Source of the DNA: Akkermansiaceae bacterium
Lineage (GTDB): Bacteria; Verrucomicrobiota; Verrucomicrobiia; Verrucomicrobiales; Akkermansiaceae
DNA: 63,473 nucleotides
Direction: 5' to 3'
Assembly: GCA_029253285.1 (NCBI GenBank)
Contig: JAQWZU010000020.1
Location: forward strand, 1 to 63,473
Each line of letters opens with the position of its first letter. Within the stretch, counting starts at the first letter, position 1. This document shows positions 31,511-41,809 of this stretch, piece after piece. The position numbers and the translations under genes were made by a program. Below the pieces are notes generated by a model. It saw nothing but the letters and a program-made list of their open reading frames with translations. It did not search any database and was not told where the DNA came from.

Positions 31511-32826
31511 GTTGAGAGTGATTCTTTTACGAAGGCAAGGGCTCTTTCTTTGTCACAAAGTCGTCCCTCCAGTTGTTCGGTTTGCACCGCGCGAAGGATT
31601 TCGCCGATTTTGGGGCCAGGGGAAAGGCTGAACTTATCGATGAGGTCTTTTCCGGTGAGAAGTGGAGTGGGAATAAGCGGTTCGTTGGCAAACTCCTCCT
31701 GCTTCAGATGGAGGAAGTCGTAGTTGTCCCGAAAGCCATTGCTGCTGTCGCAATCAACGCGATGCAATTCGATCTCCATGGGGAAACTATTGGCCGCCAT
31801 GAAGCGTTTGAGTTTTGCTGTGCGCATTTCTTGCACGTGCATGAACTTCATGTGGCGGGAGACCATGAAGGAAACTTCCTCGATGGTTTGATTGGGATAG
31901 CGGAGTCGACGAAGGATTTCCTCGGCCATCTTTGCGCCGACACGATCGTGACCATTGAATCGAAATCGCTTCGCTTCATCGTCCCAGGTTTGCGTAGGAG
32001 GTTTGGCGATGTCGTGAAGGAGGACGGCCAGGGCGAGGTGCAGGGGGGGGGCGTCGAGAAGAGAGAGCGCAATCCTCGTGTGTATGTAGACATCGCCTTC
32101 AGGATGCCATTGCGGGGGTTGTTCGCAACCTTGTAAGGTGAGGAGTTCGGGAAGGAAGGTTTTGGCGAGTCCGGTTTCAGCAAGGAGGTCTAAACCACGG
32201 CCCCGGTTTTTGGAGACGAGGATTTTAGAGAACTCGTCGCGGATTCTTTCCGGAGAAATCTGTTTCAGAAGAGGCGCACATTTTTTCAGGGCGTTCAGGG
32301 TGTTCTCTTCGATTTTAAATCCGGTGACGACAGCAAAACGGATCGCTCTCATCAGCCTGAGTGCGTCTTCTTGAAATCGTTTTTTGGGATCACCAATGGC
32401 CCGAAGAATGCCGGTTTCCAGATCGGTCTGTCCTCCGACGTGATCGATGATGTTACCGGAGAAGGGGTCCTGAAAAAGACCGTTGATTGTAAAGTCTCGT
32501 CGCTGGGCGTCTTCCTCTGGAGACGAGAACTCGACAGACTCCGGGCGTCTACCGTCCTTGTATGAACCATCTGTTCGAAAAGTCGCGACCTCAATCGTCT
32601 TGCGATGCCCCTTGACGATGATGACTCCAAAGTGTTCACCGACGGCATCTGATTTTGGAAAGAGAGCGAGTAATTCAGTGGGCGTGGCGGAGGTTGCCAG
32701 ATCGTAGTCTTTGGGCTCGATCCCGCGCAGCTGGTCCCGGACCGCGCCACCTGCCAAATAGACGAGGTGCCCGGCACCGCGAAGAATGCGGGCGGTGTCC
32801 AAGGCGAGTTCTTTCTGGGCGCTCAT
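31507..32826 (-). CDS. cca: CCA tRNA nucleotidyltransferase / poly(A) polymerase family protein
   Basis: About 439 residues from the ATG at 32826; an ATG at 32859 is an alternative. The class II nucleotidyltransferase core is clear: YLAGGAVRDQL, the catalytic DYDLATSA pair, RRDFTINGL, and the RNA-binding ERIRDEFSKIL. An HD-type phosphohydrolase domain follows (LLHDIAKP, NGHDRVGAKMAEEIL), as in bacterial CCA-adding enzymes of the HD type. It likely adds or repairs the CCA end of tRNA, though PcnB-type polyadenylation cannot be excluded by eye. It is the first gene of a two-gene unit with the siroheme-decarboxylase-like gene. Confidence 0.92.
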   Translation of the reverse strand: MSAQKELALDTARILRGAGHLVYLAGGAVRDQLRGIEPKDYDLATSATPTELLALFPKSDAVGEHFGVIIVKGHRKTIEVATFRTDGSYKDGRRPESVEFSSPEEDAQRRDFTINGLFQDPFSGNIIDHVGGQTDLETGILRAIGDPKKRFQEDALRLMRAIRFAVVTGFKIEENTLNALKKCAPLLKQISPERIRDEFSKILVSKNRGRGLDLLAETGLAKTFLPELLTLQGCEQPPQWHPEGDVYIHTRIALSLLDAPPLHLALAVLLHDIAKPPTQTWDDEAKRFRFNGHDRVGAKMAEEILRRLRYPNQTIEEVSFMVSRHMKFMHVQEMRTAKLKRFMAANSFPMEIELHRVDCDSSNGFRDNYDFLHLKQEEFANEPLIPTPLLTGKDLIDKFSLSPGPKIGEILRAVQTEQLEGRLCDKERALAFVKESLST

Positions 32827-32913
32827 GAGTCCGCCCGGAGGCTTGCTCTGAACCAGCATTAACGCAACTGGGAATTGATTCGATTTTTGAGAGAGAGCGC
32901 GTAGATTACTCTC

Positions 32914-34032
32914 GTGCTTGCAACTTGGAACAGCCCGGCCATGGGTGTGGGGATCCTCTTGATTGGATTTTGTGTGGGCTCCTTTTTGAATGTGGCCATC
33001 TACCGGATTCCGCGCGGATTATCGGTGAACGAGCCGAAGCGGTCGTTCTGTCCACATTGCAAGACGACGCTTCCGGCATGGCAGAATATTCCGATCTTCA
33101 CATGGTTGCTTCAAGGGGGGAAATGTAAGACCTGTTCCGCGCCGATAGCTGTTCGATACATCATCGTCGAAATTCTCGCTGGAATTCTATATTATGCGGC
33201 CTGGCGAAATCTTCCCATGACCAGCGCGGTCCTCGCGATTGTGATGCTGACAGTCTTGGTTACCGTCTCTTTTGTTGATGCTGAGCATCAGGTAATTCCC
33301 ATCAGCTGGACGGGCGGAGCAAGCGTTGTGGCCCTGATTGGAGGCTTGTTTCAGCCTCAACTGCTCGATTTGGTCAGTGAGAGTCGAATTAATTCCGGAT
33401 TGCAGGGCTTGAAGTGGGCCGCGGTAGGTTGGGTCACTGGCTTCGGGACGCTCTTAATGGTTGTTCTGGTGGGGAAACTTGTTTGGGGTCGGAAAAAGGT
33501 CACTTTGGATGAGGCCCAACCATGGAAATTACAGGAAGGGTGGGGCGATAATCCCCAGCTTCATTGGGTGATGGGAGAAGAGGCTTATTCGTGGGATGAT
33601 CTCTTTTTTCGGGATTCGGACGAACTCATCATTGATGGTCATGGGTTTAAGGTCGATGGAGAGCGTGTTCAGGGGAAAAAAGTGATTTTGAGGGGAGATG
33701 GCTTCACGATTGCTGAAAAGCGATGGAGCATTGAAAAATTGGAGTCATTAGATGGAAATGCGACCTCAGTGGTCATTCCGAGGGAAGCGATGGGGATGGG
33801 AGATCCTCATCTTTTGGGCATGATCGGTGCATTTTTGGGCTGGCCGGCCGTGTTTTTCACAATTTTTGTCAGTTCTCTCTACGCCATCTTGGCTGCCCTG
33901 GTCTCTCGTGTGGGTTTTGGTAAACCATTGCCGTATGGACCTTTTCTCGCACTGGCGGCTCTCACTTGGGTGTTTGGTGGCTGGGAATTGTGGGTTTGGT
34001 ACTTCCAAACTCTCCTGCTTTCGGGGCCTTGA
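32914..34032 (+). CDS. Prepilin peptidase (A24) with a large inserted domain
   Basis: A 372-residue membrane aspartyl protease that cleaves and N-methylates type IV prepilins or pseudopilins. The N-terminal cytoplasmic domain has the zinc tetracysteine pair CPHC (46-49) and CKTC (71-74). Catalytic aspartates are D122 (SFVDAEHQVIP) and D297 in GMGDPHLL, matching GxGDxxLL. Between the catalytic aspartates, residues about 192-291 are a soluble, acidic segment absent from standard PilD (about 290 residues). The start is GTG at 32914, with an ATG at 32941 possible. No pilin genes are adjacent. Confidence 0.9.
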   Translation: MLATWNSPAMGVGILLIGFCVGSFLNVAIYRIPRGLSVNEPKRSFCPHCKTTLPAWQNIPIFTWLLQGGKCKTCSAPIAVRYIIVEILAGILYYAAWRNLPMTSAVLAIVMLTVLVTVSFVDAEHQVIPISWTGGASVVALIGGLFQPQLLDLVSESRINSGLQGLKWAAVGWVTGFGTLLMVVLVGKLVWGRKKVTLDEAQPWKLQEGWGDNPQLHWVMGEEAYSWDDLFFRDSDELIIDGHGFKVDGERVQGKKVILRGDGFTIAEKRWSIEKLESLDGNATSVVIPREAMGMGDPHLLGMIGAFLGWPAVFFTIFVSSLYAILAALVSRVGFGKPLPYGPFLALAALTWVFGGWELWVWYFQTLLLSGP

Positions 34033-34045
34033 CTGTCTTCTGGGT

Positions 34046-34073
34046 TTGACAGGAGGGGTGAAATATCTATATT
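34046..34073 (+). promoter_or_regulatory. Sigma70-type promoter for the DUF1549/DUF1501 pair
   Basis: TTGACA at 34046-34051 and TATATT at 34068-34073 with a 16-base spacer, 47 bases ahead of the first start codon. This is the best housekeeping-type promoter match in the window. Confidence 0.62.
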
Positions 34074-34120
34074 TTTATTAAAGTTCCTCTAATGGAATTG
34101 AACACCCAATCGTATCCCTA

Positions 34121-36025
34121 ATGATGAAGAGTAAACTCCTCTGCACCCTTTTACTGGGCGGCCTGATGTCTCCGCTTGCCGCCCAGAGCGACAAAAAAAG
34201 CCCGGCAGCCTTGAAAAAGGCCGCTTATAACGTCGATAAATTTGTCGCTGAAATCTTTAAAAGGAAGAAGCTGCCCGTTCCCAAAGTCGTGGATGACCCC
34301 ACTTTCCTCCGCCGAAGCTTTTTGATCGGAGCCGGACGGATTCCAACTTTGAAGGAAGCATCCAACTTTTTGGAGATCGATGATCCAAACAAGCGCGAGA
34401 TGATGACGACTTATCTTCTGCAGAGCGATGGCTATCGCAGCCATATGCAAAACTATATCATGGATCTGCTTCGAGCTAAGGAACGCTTTGATAATGGGCA
34501 AGGGTCCGATGCCAGCCCGTATATGAGATTTATTACGGAGTCTATTCAGAACAACATGCCTTGGGACGAATTTGCGCATAAATTGGTTTCAGCGAAAGGG
34601 ATTGCCTGGGAGAAGGGCAATGGAGCCGTGGGTTACTACATTCGCGATAAGGGAATGCCACTCGATAACATGTCCCTGACGATGCATATCTTTACCGGTG
34701 AGCGCCTTGAATGTGCCCAGTGCCACGACAGCCCGACTAACAAGTGGGAGCGGATGGATTTTTACGAGCTCGCTGCCTTCACAAATGGTCAGGGTGAAAT
34801 GAATTCCAGAATTTGGCGCGAGACCGTTAATTACGTCAATGATGAAGACTTCCGCCGTTCTCCACTTGGAAACGTAATGTATTGGATGCGTGATAACATT
34901 CACTACAACACTCTCGGTGGTGGAGGTGACGGTCGCATTAAGCTTCCCAGCGATTACCAGTACAAAGATGGTGACCCGGGTGAATGGGTGGGAGGAAAAA
35001 CTCACTTCGCAAAGAAGATTCGCTCCTCGGATCGCAAGAATTCTGGAAAGTCACGCGATGCCTTCTCTGATTGGTTGACAAAAGATAACCCGAATTTCGA
35101 TTACGTAATCGTCAACCGGATGTGGCAGCGTGTCATGGGTAGTCCGATTACGGCGCCTGTTGATGAGTATAAAGTTCCCGAGAAGTCGCTTTCTCCCGGA
35201 TTGGTCCGTTATTTGATGCGCCTCATGGTCGATCTCGACTACGACCTCAAGGCCTTCCAGAATGTCTTGCTTCTAACTAAGACCTTCCAGTTTTCGGCCA
35301 ACCCGCAAGCCTTCGAGGCTGGTGTGCCTCAGGCATTCAATGGTCGTCAGGTTGAGCGGATGAGCGCGGAGCAGGTTTGGGATAGTTTGGTGACTTTGGT
35401 TGCTGAAGGTCCTGACAAACTTGCCAAGCGTAAGTACAGCGATCACATCTACTATAAGGGGAAACCTGTCATGGTTGGCGAAAAAACAATGGCCGAGCTT
35501 TCCCGCGAAGTAATGGCCCTCAAGACGCCTCAGGAGTATCGCGCATATGCCGAGAATCTCCTCGATAAGTTTAATTCCGGCAGCAAGAGTTCCGGGAAAG
35601 GCACTGAAATGATGATGATGGCCCAGAAGTCCCGTCCGGGGCCTGCCCGTGGAATCGCCCGTGCATCGGAACTGTCTTCACCAGCGCCATCAAATCACTT
35701 GCTGCGCGAGTATGGTCAGTCCGACCGTCAGTTGGTCGGCAATGAAACCAGAGAAGCCAACATGGCCCAGGTTCTCGAAGTGATGAATGGTCACGTCGAA
35801 AAGATGGTGGTCAGTAATCGTGGCGCTGCCGTCTACAATGCGCTTGAAGCTGGGACTACCGATGCCGACAAGGTCCGCTACATTTACTACGCTATCCTCA
35901 GTCGACCACCAACAGATGACGAAATGAACATGCTCATGCGTGACGTCATTGATGGTTCACGTGACAGCTATCAGAATCTTGTCTCCGCCCTTGTCGCCAC
36001 TCATGAATTCATCTTCGTGCAGTAG
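34121..36025 (+). CDS. DUF1549/DUF1553-type exported protein
   Basis: A 634-residue protein with a signal peptide (about 1-21, LAAQ). DUF1549 features are visible: RRSFLIGAGRIPTLKEA (planctomycetal YxxRRVxLDLxGxxPT motif), GERLECAQCHDSPTNKW, the family's haem-like CxxCH site, then DUF1553-like VNRMWQRVMGSPITAPVDEY and QVERMSAEQVWDSLVTL. It is shorter than the common 800-1100-residue PSD1 proteins and has no N-terminal cytochrome-c domain. These occur paired with DUF1501 proteins in Planctomycetes and Verrucomicrobia, with suggested but unproven links to polysaccharide use. DUF1501 follows 42 bases later. Confidence 0.88.
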   Translation: MMKSKLLCTLLLGGLMSPLAAQSDKKSPAALKKAAYNVDKFVAEIFKRKKLPVPKVVDDPTFLRRSFLIGAGRIPTLKEASNFLEIDDPNKREMMTTYLLQSDGYRSHMQNYIMDLLRAKERFDNGQGSDASPYMRFITESIQNNMPWDEFAHKLVSAKGIAWEKGNGAVGYYIRDKGMPLDNMSLTMHIFTGERLECAQCHDSPTNKWERMDFYELAAFTNGQGEMNSRIWRETVNYVNDEDFRRSPLGNVMYWMRDNIHYNTLGGGGDGRIKLPSDYQYKDGDPGEWVGGKTHFAKKIRSSDRKNSGKSRDAFSDWLTKDNPNFDYVIVNRMWQRVMGSPITAPVDEYKVPEKSLSPGLVRYLMRLMVDLDYDLKAFQNVLLLTKTFQFSANPQAFEAGVPQAFNGRQVERMSAEQVWDSLVTLVAEGPDKLAKRKYSDHIYYKGKPVMVGEKTMAELSREVMALKTPQEYRAYAENLLDKFNSGSKSSGKGTEMMMMAQKSRPGPARGIARASELSSPAPSNHLLREYGQSDRQLVGNETREANMAQVLEVMNGHVEKMVVSNRGAAVYNALEAGTTDADKVRYIYYAILSRPPTDDEMNMLMRDVIDGSRDSYQNLVSALVATHEFIFVQ

Positions 36026-36067
36026 CAAACCTCACCACAAAAAACGAAAACCCAACCAACTCGAACA

Positions 36068-37396
36068 ATGGATAAAGCATCCTTTCTCAAAGCCGACGAA
36101 CTTGGCCGCCGCCAGTTCATGATCAATGCCGCCCGTAGTTATCTTGGCGTGAGCGTCGCACCCATGCTTGGTGCAAGTCTCGCTACCGGATCTCTCGGAG
36201 CACAAGAACGCCGTAAAGGTAAAGGCAGTGGAACTGCCGAACACGTCATCTTCCTGAATATGGGAGGTGGTATGAGTCACCTTGACACCTGGGATACCAA
36301 GCCCGGGAACAAGGAGGTTCAGGGACCTGTTGAGTCAATCGCAACATCGGGGGACATGCAGCTTTCGCAGTATCTTCCTGGATCTGCAAAGATTGCTGAC
36401 AAGATTTGTGTCATTAATTCAATGACCTCAAAGCAAGGGGCCCACAGTCAGGGACAGTATCTCCTTCACCGCAGCTATTCACCTCGCGGAACCATCGTTC
36501 ACCCTGCGATTGGTGCTTGGGTTGTTCGAATGAAAGGTCGCAAGAATACCACGCTTCCTGGGTTCGTGACCGTCGGCACGAGCCCTTCTGCTTCTTCGCC
36601 CGGATTCTTCGGGGCTGAGTTCGGTGGCGTGCCCCTCGGTCGCCCTGATGAAGGACTTAAGAACTCATCGCGTGCCGGATCGGTTAGCGAAGAAGATTTT
36701 AATCGTCGTCTCGCAATTGCTGATGCCTTGAATAAGAGCTTTGGTGACAAGTATAAGACACCTGACGTGAAAGCTTATGACAGCTTGTATGATGAAGCTG
36801 TTAAATTGATGAAGAGCGACGATCTTAAGGCCTTTGACATTAGTCGTGAGCCTTCCAAGGGTCGTAACAAGTATGGTTCCGATCGATTCGGTCAGGGCTG
36901 TTTGCTTGCCCGTCGTCTTGTTGAGTCGGGAGTTCGCTTTGTCGAAGTCTCGCTCGGTGGATGGGATACCCACTATGACAACTTTAATGCGGTCGAATCA
37001 CGCGCTTCAGTTCTCGATAAGGGCTTCTCTACATTGGTGAAGGATCTTGATGAGCGTGGTCTTCTTGAGAGCACTCTGGTGGTGATCGGAACTGAATTTG
37101 GCCGGACTCCACGTATCGTGGAAGAGCACAATAGTGGTCGTGACCACCACCCCGCATGTTTCTCCACGGTCATGGCCGGTGGTGGAATCGCCGGAGGTCA
37201 GAAATACGGTGAGTCAGACAAGAGCGGTAATCGTGTTGCTGAAAATGCGGTCACTGTTCAGGACTTCAATGCCACTATTGGATACGCTCTTGGCATTGAT
37301 TATTCCCAGGTCGTTAGTTCACCAAGTGGACGCCCATTCCGGATGGCTGGTGCCGAAGCGGAACTCGGCAAGCCGATTACCTCGATTTTCGGTTAA
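36068..37396 (+). CDS. DUF1501 exported protein
   Basis: A 442-residue protein. The N-terminus carries a Tat-like signal (LGRRQFMINAARSYLGVSVAPMLG-type segment near 13-36). DUF1501 hallmarks follow: VIFLNMGGGMSHLDTWDTKPG, NSMTSKQGAHSQG, GQGCLLARRLVESGVRFVEV, GGWDTHYDN, and VVIGTEFGRTPR with a later HHPACFSTVMAGGG. The fold is predicted to be alkaline-phosphatase/sulfatase-like, the conserved D and H residues fitting a metal site. Function is not established. It is the second gene of the unit with the DUF1549-type protein, and a hairpin terminator follows. Confidence 0.92.
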   Translation: MDKASFLKADELGRRQFMINAARSYLGVSVAPMLGASLATGSLGAQERRKGKGSGTAEHVIFLNMGGGMSHLDTWDTKPGNKEVQGPVESIATSGDMQLSQYLPGSAKIADKICVINSMTSKQGAHSQGQYLLHRSYSPRGTIVHPAIGAWVVRMKGRKNTTLPGFVTVGTSPSASSPGFFGAEFGGVPLGRPDEGLKNSSRAGSVSEEDFNRRLAIADALNKSFGDKYKTPDVKAYDSLYDEAVKLMKSDDLKAFDISREPSKGRNKYGSDRFGQGCLLARRLVESGVRFVEVSLGGWDTHYDNFNAVESRASVLDKGFSTLVKDLDERGLLESTLVVIGTEFGRTPRIVEEHNSGRDHHPACFSTVMAGGGIAGGQKYGESDKSGNRVAENAVTVQDFNATIGYALGIDYSQVVSSPSGRPFRMAGAEAELGKPITSIFG

Positions 37397-37421
37397 GTTA
37401 ATTAAGCGAAGGCAATTTTTC

Positions 37422-37454
37422 AAAGCAGCATCTCTTCATCGAGGTGCTGCTTTT
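37422..37454 (+). terminator. Terminator after DUF1501 gene
   Basis: A 13-bp stem, AAAGCAGCATCTC with GAGGTGCTGCTTT (one G-T pair), loop TTCATC, then T. It lies between convergent genes and directly abuts the stop codon of the lipoprotein gene. Confidence 0.9.
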
Positions 37455-38195
37455 CTATTTTCCGCGAATCACCCGGTAGAGGACCCGAATGACAATCAAG
37501 GCGAGGATGGTGATGATCGTGATGAACCACCACGGGAGAGGAATGTTTGTTTCCAGCTTCATGACGAGCGGCTTGGTGACATGCTCCTTGAGAAGAAATT
37601 TCCACTTCACCGTCTTCCGGTCTTCGCTGATCTGATGTGCGTTTGTTTCTTCGATGGGGAAGGGAAGGTGATAAATGTAGCTGAAACTGGATTGCCCGAG
37701 GGCATTGGGGAATTTGTGAACCGTTTTTGGAAGGAGTTTTTCAAAGGAAACCGTTCGCTCGACCTGGGGCTTTAAGAAATTCATCTCCAGATCAATCTCG
37801 CCCACAATGGTTTCGAGGGTGTCGGTATTGGTTCCGGTTGCGGAGACAAAGTCATTTTCATTTCTCTCGGCGAGTTCAAAAAACTGCAGGATATCATCGA
37901 ATTCGGCTTCCAAAATGAATCGCGAACTCCCCCCAAAAAGCGATTGCTTGCCGACTTCGTCGAAACTCAGCGCCGTGACCCTTGCTCCGTCTTCCCTCTC
38001 ATCGATCTCCCGAATGGCGCGAATGTAGTCGTCGGGATTTCCCATCGTTTTGACCATTTGGGTGGGGACCGTGTACTGAATCCGGATCTTCCCCGCCCCG
38101 TCGGCCTCGATCCAGATTTCCTCTTCTCCCTCGATCAGGCAGGACTGGAGAAGAAGAGCGGGGAGAAAAAGGAGGATTCGAAACCAGCGTTGCAC
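37455..38195 (-). CDS. Lipoprotein with C-terminal membrane segment, unrecognised
   Basis: From a GTG at 38195 the protein begins VQRWFRILLFLPALLLQSC, a compact lipoprotein signal with lipobox LLQSC at the expected distance. An ATG at 38267 would give a longer n-region. The body (about 200 residues) is beta-rich, with WIEADGAGKIRIQYTVP near the start. A C-terminal hydrophobic helix (WWFITIITILALIVIRVLY) followed by basic residues would anchor it a second time. I do not recognise the family. It is divergent from cysJ and has no evident partner. Confidence 0.7.
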   Translation of the reverse strand: MQRWFRILLFLPALLLQSCLIEGEEEIWIEADGAGKIRIQYTVPTQMVKTMGNPDDYIRAIREIDEREDGARVTALSFDEVGKQSLFGGSSRFILEAEFDDILQFFELAERNENDFVSATGTNTDTLETIVGEIDLEMNFLKPQVERTVSFEKLLPKTVHKFPNALGQSSFSYIYHLPFPIEETNAHQISEDRKTVKWKFLLKEHVTKPLVMKLETNIPLPWWFITIITILALIVIRVLYRVIRGK

Positions 38196-38318
38196 AAAGA
38201 GAGGGGTATGTCTTTTCTGACGAGATGGCACTCGAAAAAGGTTGCACCTTTCATTTGCCCAGTGCATCTTCTCGCAGCCAAATCTGACAAAGATGATTAA
38301 CTTTATAAGGTTTAAACG

Positions 38319-40061
38319 ATGATTCCTTCGCACGCACCATTTTCTCCAGAGCAGAGCGCTTCGCTTTCCGCCTTAGTTTCAGGGCTTTCCCCCGAGCAAT
38401 CGTCGTGGTTGAGCGGGTATCTTGCTGGTCTCGGCTCCACTGTATCGACCGGTCCGGTCAATCTTACTGTCGCATACGGCACCGAGTCTGGAAATAGCGA
38501 GGAGTTGGCCGCCCGCACGGTGAAAGCGGCCAAGGGGAAGGGAATTAAAGCGGTCTTGAAAAATCTCGCCGATCTGAATCCGGCTGATCTTGCCAAGGCC
38601 GAAAATCTTGCCGTGATCATCAGTACTTGGGGAGATGGCGAGCCGCCCGAAACGGTAGAGGGTTTTTACAATACCTTTATCAAGGAGTCTCCGGACATGA
38701 AGGGGTTGCGTTTCTCAATCTGTGCATTGGGAGATACTAGCTACGAAAAATATTGCGAGATAGGGAAGGTTTTCGACGAACGCTTGGAGAAGTTGGGAGG
38801 AGAGAGAATCACCGCTCGCGAGGATTGCGACGTTGATTTTGAAGAGGCCTATTCCGCGTGGCTAGATCGCTTTCTATCCGAACTGGGAGGTGGTGGTCCG
38901 GTGGCGATTGCGCAAGCATCAGCGACCTCCGCAGTGGAGTATGGGAAGAAAAATCCTTTTCCCTCGGAAGTTCTAGATAATGTTCTCTTGAATGGCGAGG
39001 GGACTGCCAAAGAGACAATTCACGTGGAGTTGTCGCTCGACGGATCAGGCTTGGATTATCAAGTGGGCGATGCCTTGGCTGTCATTCCTCTGAATGCCGA
39101 GGATGTCATCAGCGATATTTTGAAGATCACCGGATTTTCAGAATCCGAGGAAGTTGAGCATAAGGCATTTGGAAAAACTTCATTGGGCGACGCCCTTCGC
39201 AATAAGCTCGATATCACCGGGCTTTCGCGGGCTGTCGTGAAAAAGTTTCTTGCTCTCTCTCCAAATGCGGAATTAGACACATTACTTTCCGATGAATCGA
39301 AAGCCGAGTTTGCCGCCTGGATTTGGGGGCGTCAAATCGTCGATCTTATCGAGGCCTTTCCGATTGAAGGCCTGACCGCGCAGCAGTTGGTGAGTATTCT
39401 GAGGAAGCTCCCACCCCGACTTTACTCCATAGCTTCAAGCCCCAAGGCACATCCTGGAGAGGTTCATCTGACTGTGGCAGCGGTTCGCTACGAGGGTCAC
39501 GGAAAGGGTCGTAAGGGAGTTGCATCAACTTTCCTTGCCGACGAAATGCCAGTTGGCGAAAAAGTGCAGGTTTATGTCCATACAAATAAAAACTTTCGGC
39601 TCCCCGAAGACGACGCAACGCCGATCATCATGGTGGGCCCGGGTACTGGGATCGCCCCGTTCCGCGCCTTTGTTGAAGAGCGAGCCGAACGCAAAGCGAG
39701 CGGAGGATCGTGGCTTTTCTTTGGCGATCAAAAATACAATTTCGACTTCCTCTACCAACTTGAGTGGCAGGATTATTTGAAGAATAAAGCGCTTACCAAG
39801 CTGGACGTGGCATTTTCACGGGATCAACCGGAAAAGGTCTATGTCCAGGATGTCATGCGAAGGAATGCCGCCGAGCTTTTTCAATGGCTGGAGAGGGGGG
39901 CGCACTTCTATGTCTGCGGTGATGCAGAGCGCATGGCCAAGGACGTCCACGAAGCTCTCATCGAAATCGTTTCCGAGTATGGCAAGCTCTCCGCAGAAGA
40001 TGCGGCGGTTTATGTTGCCGACCTTAAAAAAGACAAGCGTTACCAGCGCGACGTTTATTAG
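38319..40061 (+). CDS. cysJ: Assimilatory sulfite reductase flavoprotein subunit
   Basis: A 580-residue NADPH:flavin subunit that feeds electrons to CysI. An N-terminal flavodoxin domain (about 48-190) has [21 protein letters not shown] and [11 protein letters not shown]. The ferredoxin-reductase part follows, with the FAD motif RLYSIASSP, the GVASTFL segment, and the NADPH motifs [13 protein letters not shown] and [13 protein letters not shown], ending in the conserved RYQRDVY. It starts the rightward run cysJ-cysI-cysH-cysK. A GTTTAAAC palindrome lies two bases before the start codon. Confidence 0.97.
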   Translation: MIPSHAPFSPEQSASLSALVSGLSPEQSSWLSGYLAGLGSTVSTGPVNLTVAYGTESGNSEELAARTVKAAKGKGIKAVLKNLADLNPADLAKAENLAVIISTWGDGEPPETVEGFYNTFIKESPDMKGLRFSICALGDTSYEKYCEIGKVFDERLEKLGGERITAREDCDVDFEEAYSAWLDRFLSELGGGGPVAIAQASATSAVEYGKKNPFPSEVLDNVLLNGEGTAKETIHVELSLDGSGLDYQVGDALAVIPLNAEDVISDILKITGFSESEEVEHKAFGKTSLGDALRNKLDITGLSRAVVKKFLALSPNAELDTLLSDESKAEFAAWIWGRQIVDLIEAFPIEGLTAQQLVSILRKLPPRLYSIASSPKAHPGEVHLTVAAVRYEGHGKGRKGVASTFLADEMPVGEKVQVYVHTNKNFRLPEDDATPIIMVGPGTGIAPFRAFVEERAERKASGGSWLFFGDQKYNFDFLYQLEWQDYLKNKALTKLDVAFSRDQPEKVYVQDVMRRNAAELFQWLERGAHFYVCGDAERMAKDVHEALIEIVSEYGKLSAEDAAVYVADLKKDKRYQRDVY

Positions 40062-40081
40062 AATTCCAATCTTTTAGAATA

Positions 40082-41803
40082 ATGAGTGACGAAAAAAAAC
40101 TCGCCCATAACGAGTATCTCAAAATCGATAGTAACTATCTTCGCGGAACGCTCGCCGAAGGTTTGGCTGATACCTCGACTGGAGGCTTGACCGAGGACGA
40201 GCAGCAGTTGTTGAAATTTCACGGATGCTATCTACAAGATGACCGGGACATTCGCGCAGGTCGCCGCAAGCATAAATTGGAGAAGGCATTCAGTTTTCTG
40301 ATCCGTGTCCGCGTCCCGGGCGGAGTGGCGACGCCTGAGCAGTGGATTAAGATGGACAACTTGGCGTCGGATTTTGCCAATGGAACAATCAAGCTGACAA
40401 CCCGCCAGGCTTTCCAACTTCATGGTGTGATTAAAACCCAGCTCAAAAGAACGATTCAGGAAATTAATGCGGCTGCAATGGATACCATTGCAGCCTGCGG
40501 CGACGTGAACCGAAATGTCATGTGCAATCCCAATCCATTCTTGAGCCAGGCGCATGCGGATGTCTTGAAGATTTCCCAGGAGATTAGCGAGCATCTTACT
40601 CCGGCGACCGGTGCCTATCACGAAATTTGGTTGGATGGAGAGAAGGTTGAATCAACAGCGGAGGAAGTAGAGCCGATTTACGGGAAGACCTATCTCCCGC
40701 GTAAATTTAAAATCGCGGTGGCCGTGCCGCCATCCAATGATGTCGATATTCACGCAAATGATTTGTCTTTCGTGGCGATTGTCGAAGATGGAAAAGTTGT
40801 CGGTTACAATGTCGCAGTCGGAGGTGGAATGGGAATGACACACGGTATGCCCGAGACTTATCCCCGTTTGGCTGATATCATCGGATTTGTCACTCCGGAC
40901 AAGGTTGTCGATGTTTCTGAGAAGGTTGTCATGGTGCAGCGTGATTTTGGGGATCGAACCAACCGCAAACATGCACGTCTCAAATACACCATTGATTCCC
41001 ATAGTGCTGATTGGTTCCTTGAAAAGGTGAATGAGTATCTCGGTTATGATTTGGAACCTGTCCGGGAATTTAAGTTCGATGACAACGGCGACCGCTTTGG
41101 TTGGGTTGAAGATCATCAGGGGAATTTCCATCTGAATTTATTTATCGAAGGTGGGCGTGTTCGTGATGATGGTGATTCGACGGTGAGGACCGGGCTTCGC
41201 AAGATTGCCGAGATTCACAAGGGAGATTTCCGCCTGACTGGAAATCAGAATTTGATCATCGCTAATGTAAGGCCCGAAGATCGCCCCGGAATTGAAGCCT
41301 TGCTGGAGGAGCACGGAATGCTCAATTCCCACGAGCGTTCGGCGCTCCGCTTAAATTCCATCGCTTGTGTGTCGTTACCAACCTGCGGGCTTGCGCTTGC
41401 AGAAGCTGAACGTGGTTTGCCGGGAGTGATTACCGAGCTTGAAGAGGTGATCGAGGAAGCGGGCTTGCGCCACGATGCCATCACCATTCGCATGACCGGA
41501 TGTCCCAATGGTTGTGGCCGACCTTTCTTGTCGGAGATCGCCTTCGTTGGGCGTGCCCCCGGGAAATACAATCTCTATCTCGGTGGAGGTCATGCGGGTG
41601 ATCGCTTGAATAAGTTGTATCGCGAGGCTCTACCCAGGACAGAGATCAAAGCAGTGCTCGGTCCAATTATTCTCGATTACGCCAAGTCGCGGGAGGATGG
41701 TGAATCCTTCGGAGACTTCGTGATTCGTGCCGGATACGTAGCCGCTACGGTTAATGGACTGGACTTCCATGAGAATTTGAAACCCGAAGTTACTTCGGCT
41801 TAG
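40082..41803 (+). CDS. cysI: Sulfite reductase hemoprotein subunit
   Basis: A 573-residue enzyme reducing sulfite to sulfide by six electrons at a coupled siroheme-[4Fe-4S] centre. The cluster cysteines are in CVSLPTC (C-x5-C) and GCPNGCGRP (C-x3-C), and siroheme-binding basic residues lie in the [10 protein letters not shown] and RNVMCNP blocks. Length and pattern match the NADPH-dependent (CysJ-partnered) form, not the ferredoxin form. It is 20 bases downstream of cysJ. The need for siroheme makes the siroheme-decarboxylase-like gene upstream interesting. Confidence 0.97.
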   Translation: MSDEKKLAHNEYLKIDSNYLRGTLAEGLADTSTGGLTEDEQQLLKFHGCYLQDDRDIRAGRRKHKLEKAFSFLIRVRVPGGVATPEQWIKMDNLASDFANGTIKLTTRQAFQLHGVIKTQLKRTIQEINAAAMDTIAACGDVNRNVMCNPNPFLSQAHADVLKISQEISEHLTPATGAYHEIWLDGEKVESTAEEVEPIYGKTYLPRKFKIAVAVPPSNDVDIHANDLSFVAIVEDGKVVGYNVAVGGGMGMTHGMPETYPRLADIIGFVTPDKVVDVSEKVVMVQRDFGDRTNRKHARLKYTIDSHSADWFLEKVNEYLGYDLEPVREFKFDDNGDRFGWVEDHQGNFHLNLFIEGGRVRDDGDSTVRTGLRKIAEIHKGDFRLTGNQNLIIANVRPEDRPGIEALLEEHGMLNSHERSALRLNSIACVSLPTCGLALAEAERGLPGVITELEEVIEEAGLRHDAITIRMTGCPNGCGRPFLSEIAFVGRAPGKYNLYLGGGHAGDRLNKLYREALPRTEIKAVLGPIILDYAKSREDGESFGDFVIRAGYVAATVNGLDFHENLKPEVTSA

Positions 41804-41809
41804 AAAGAA

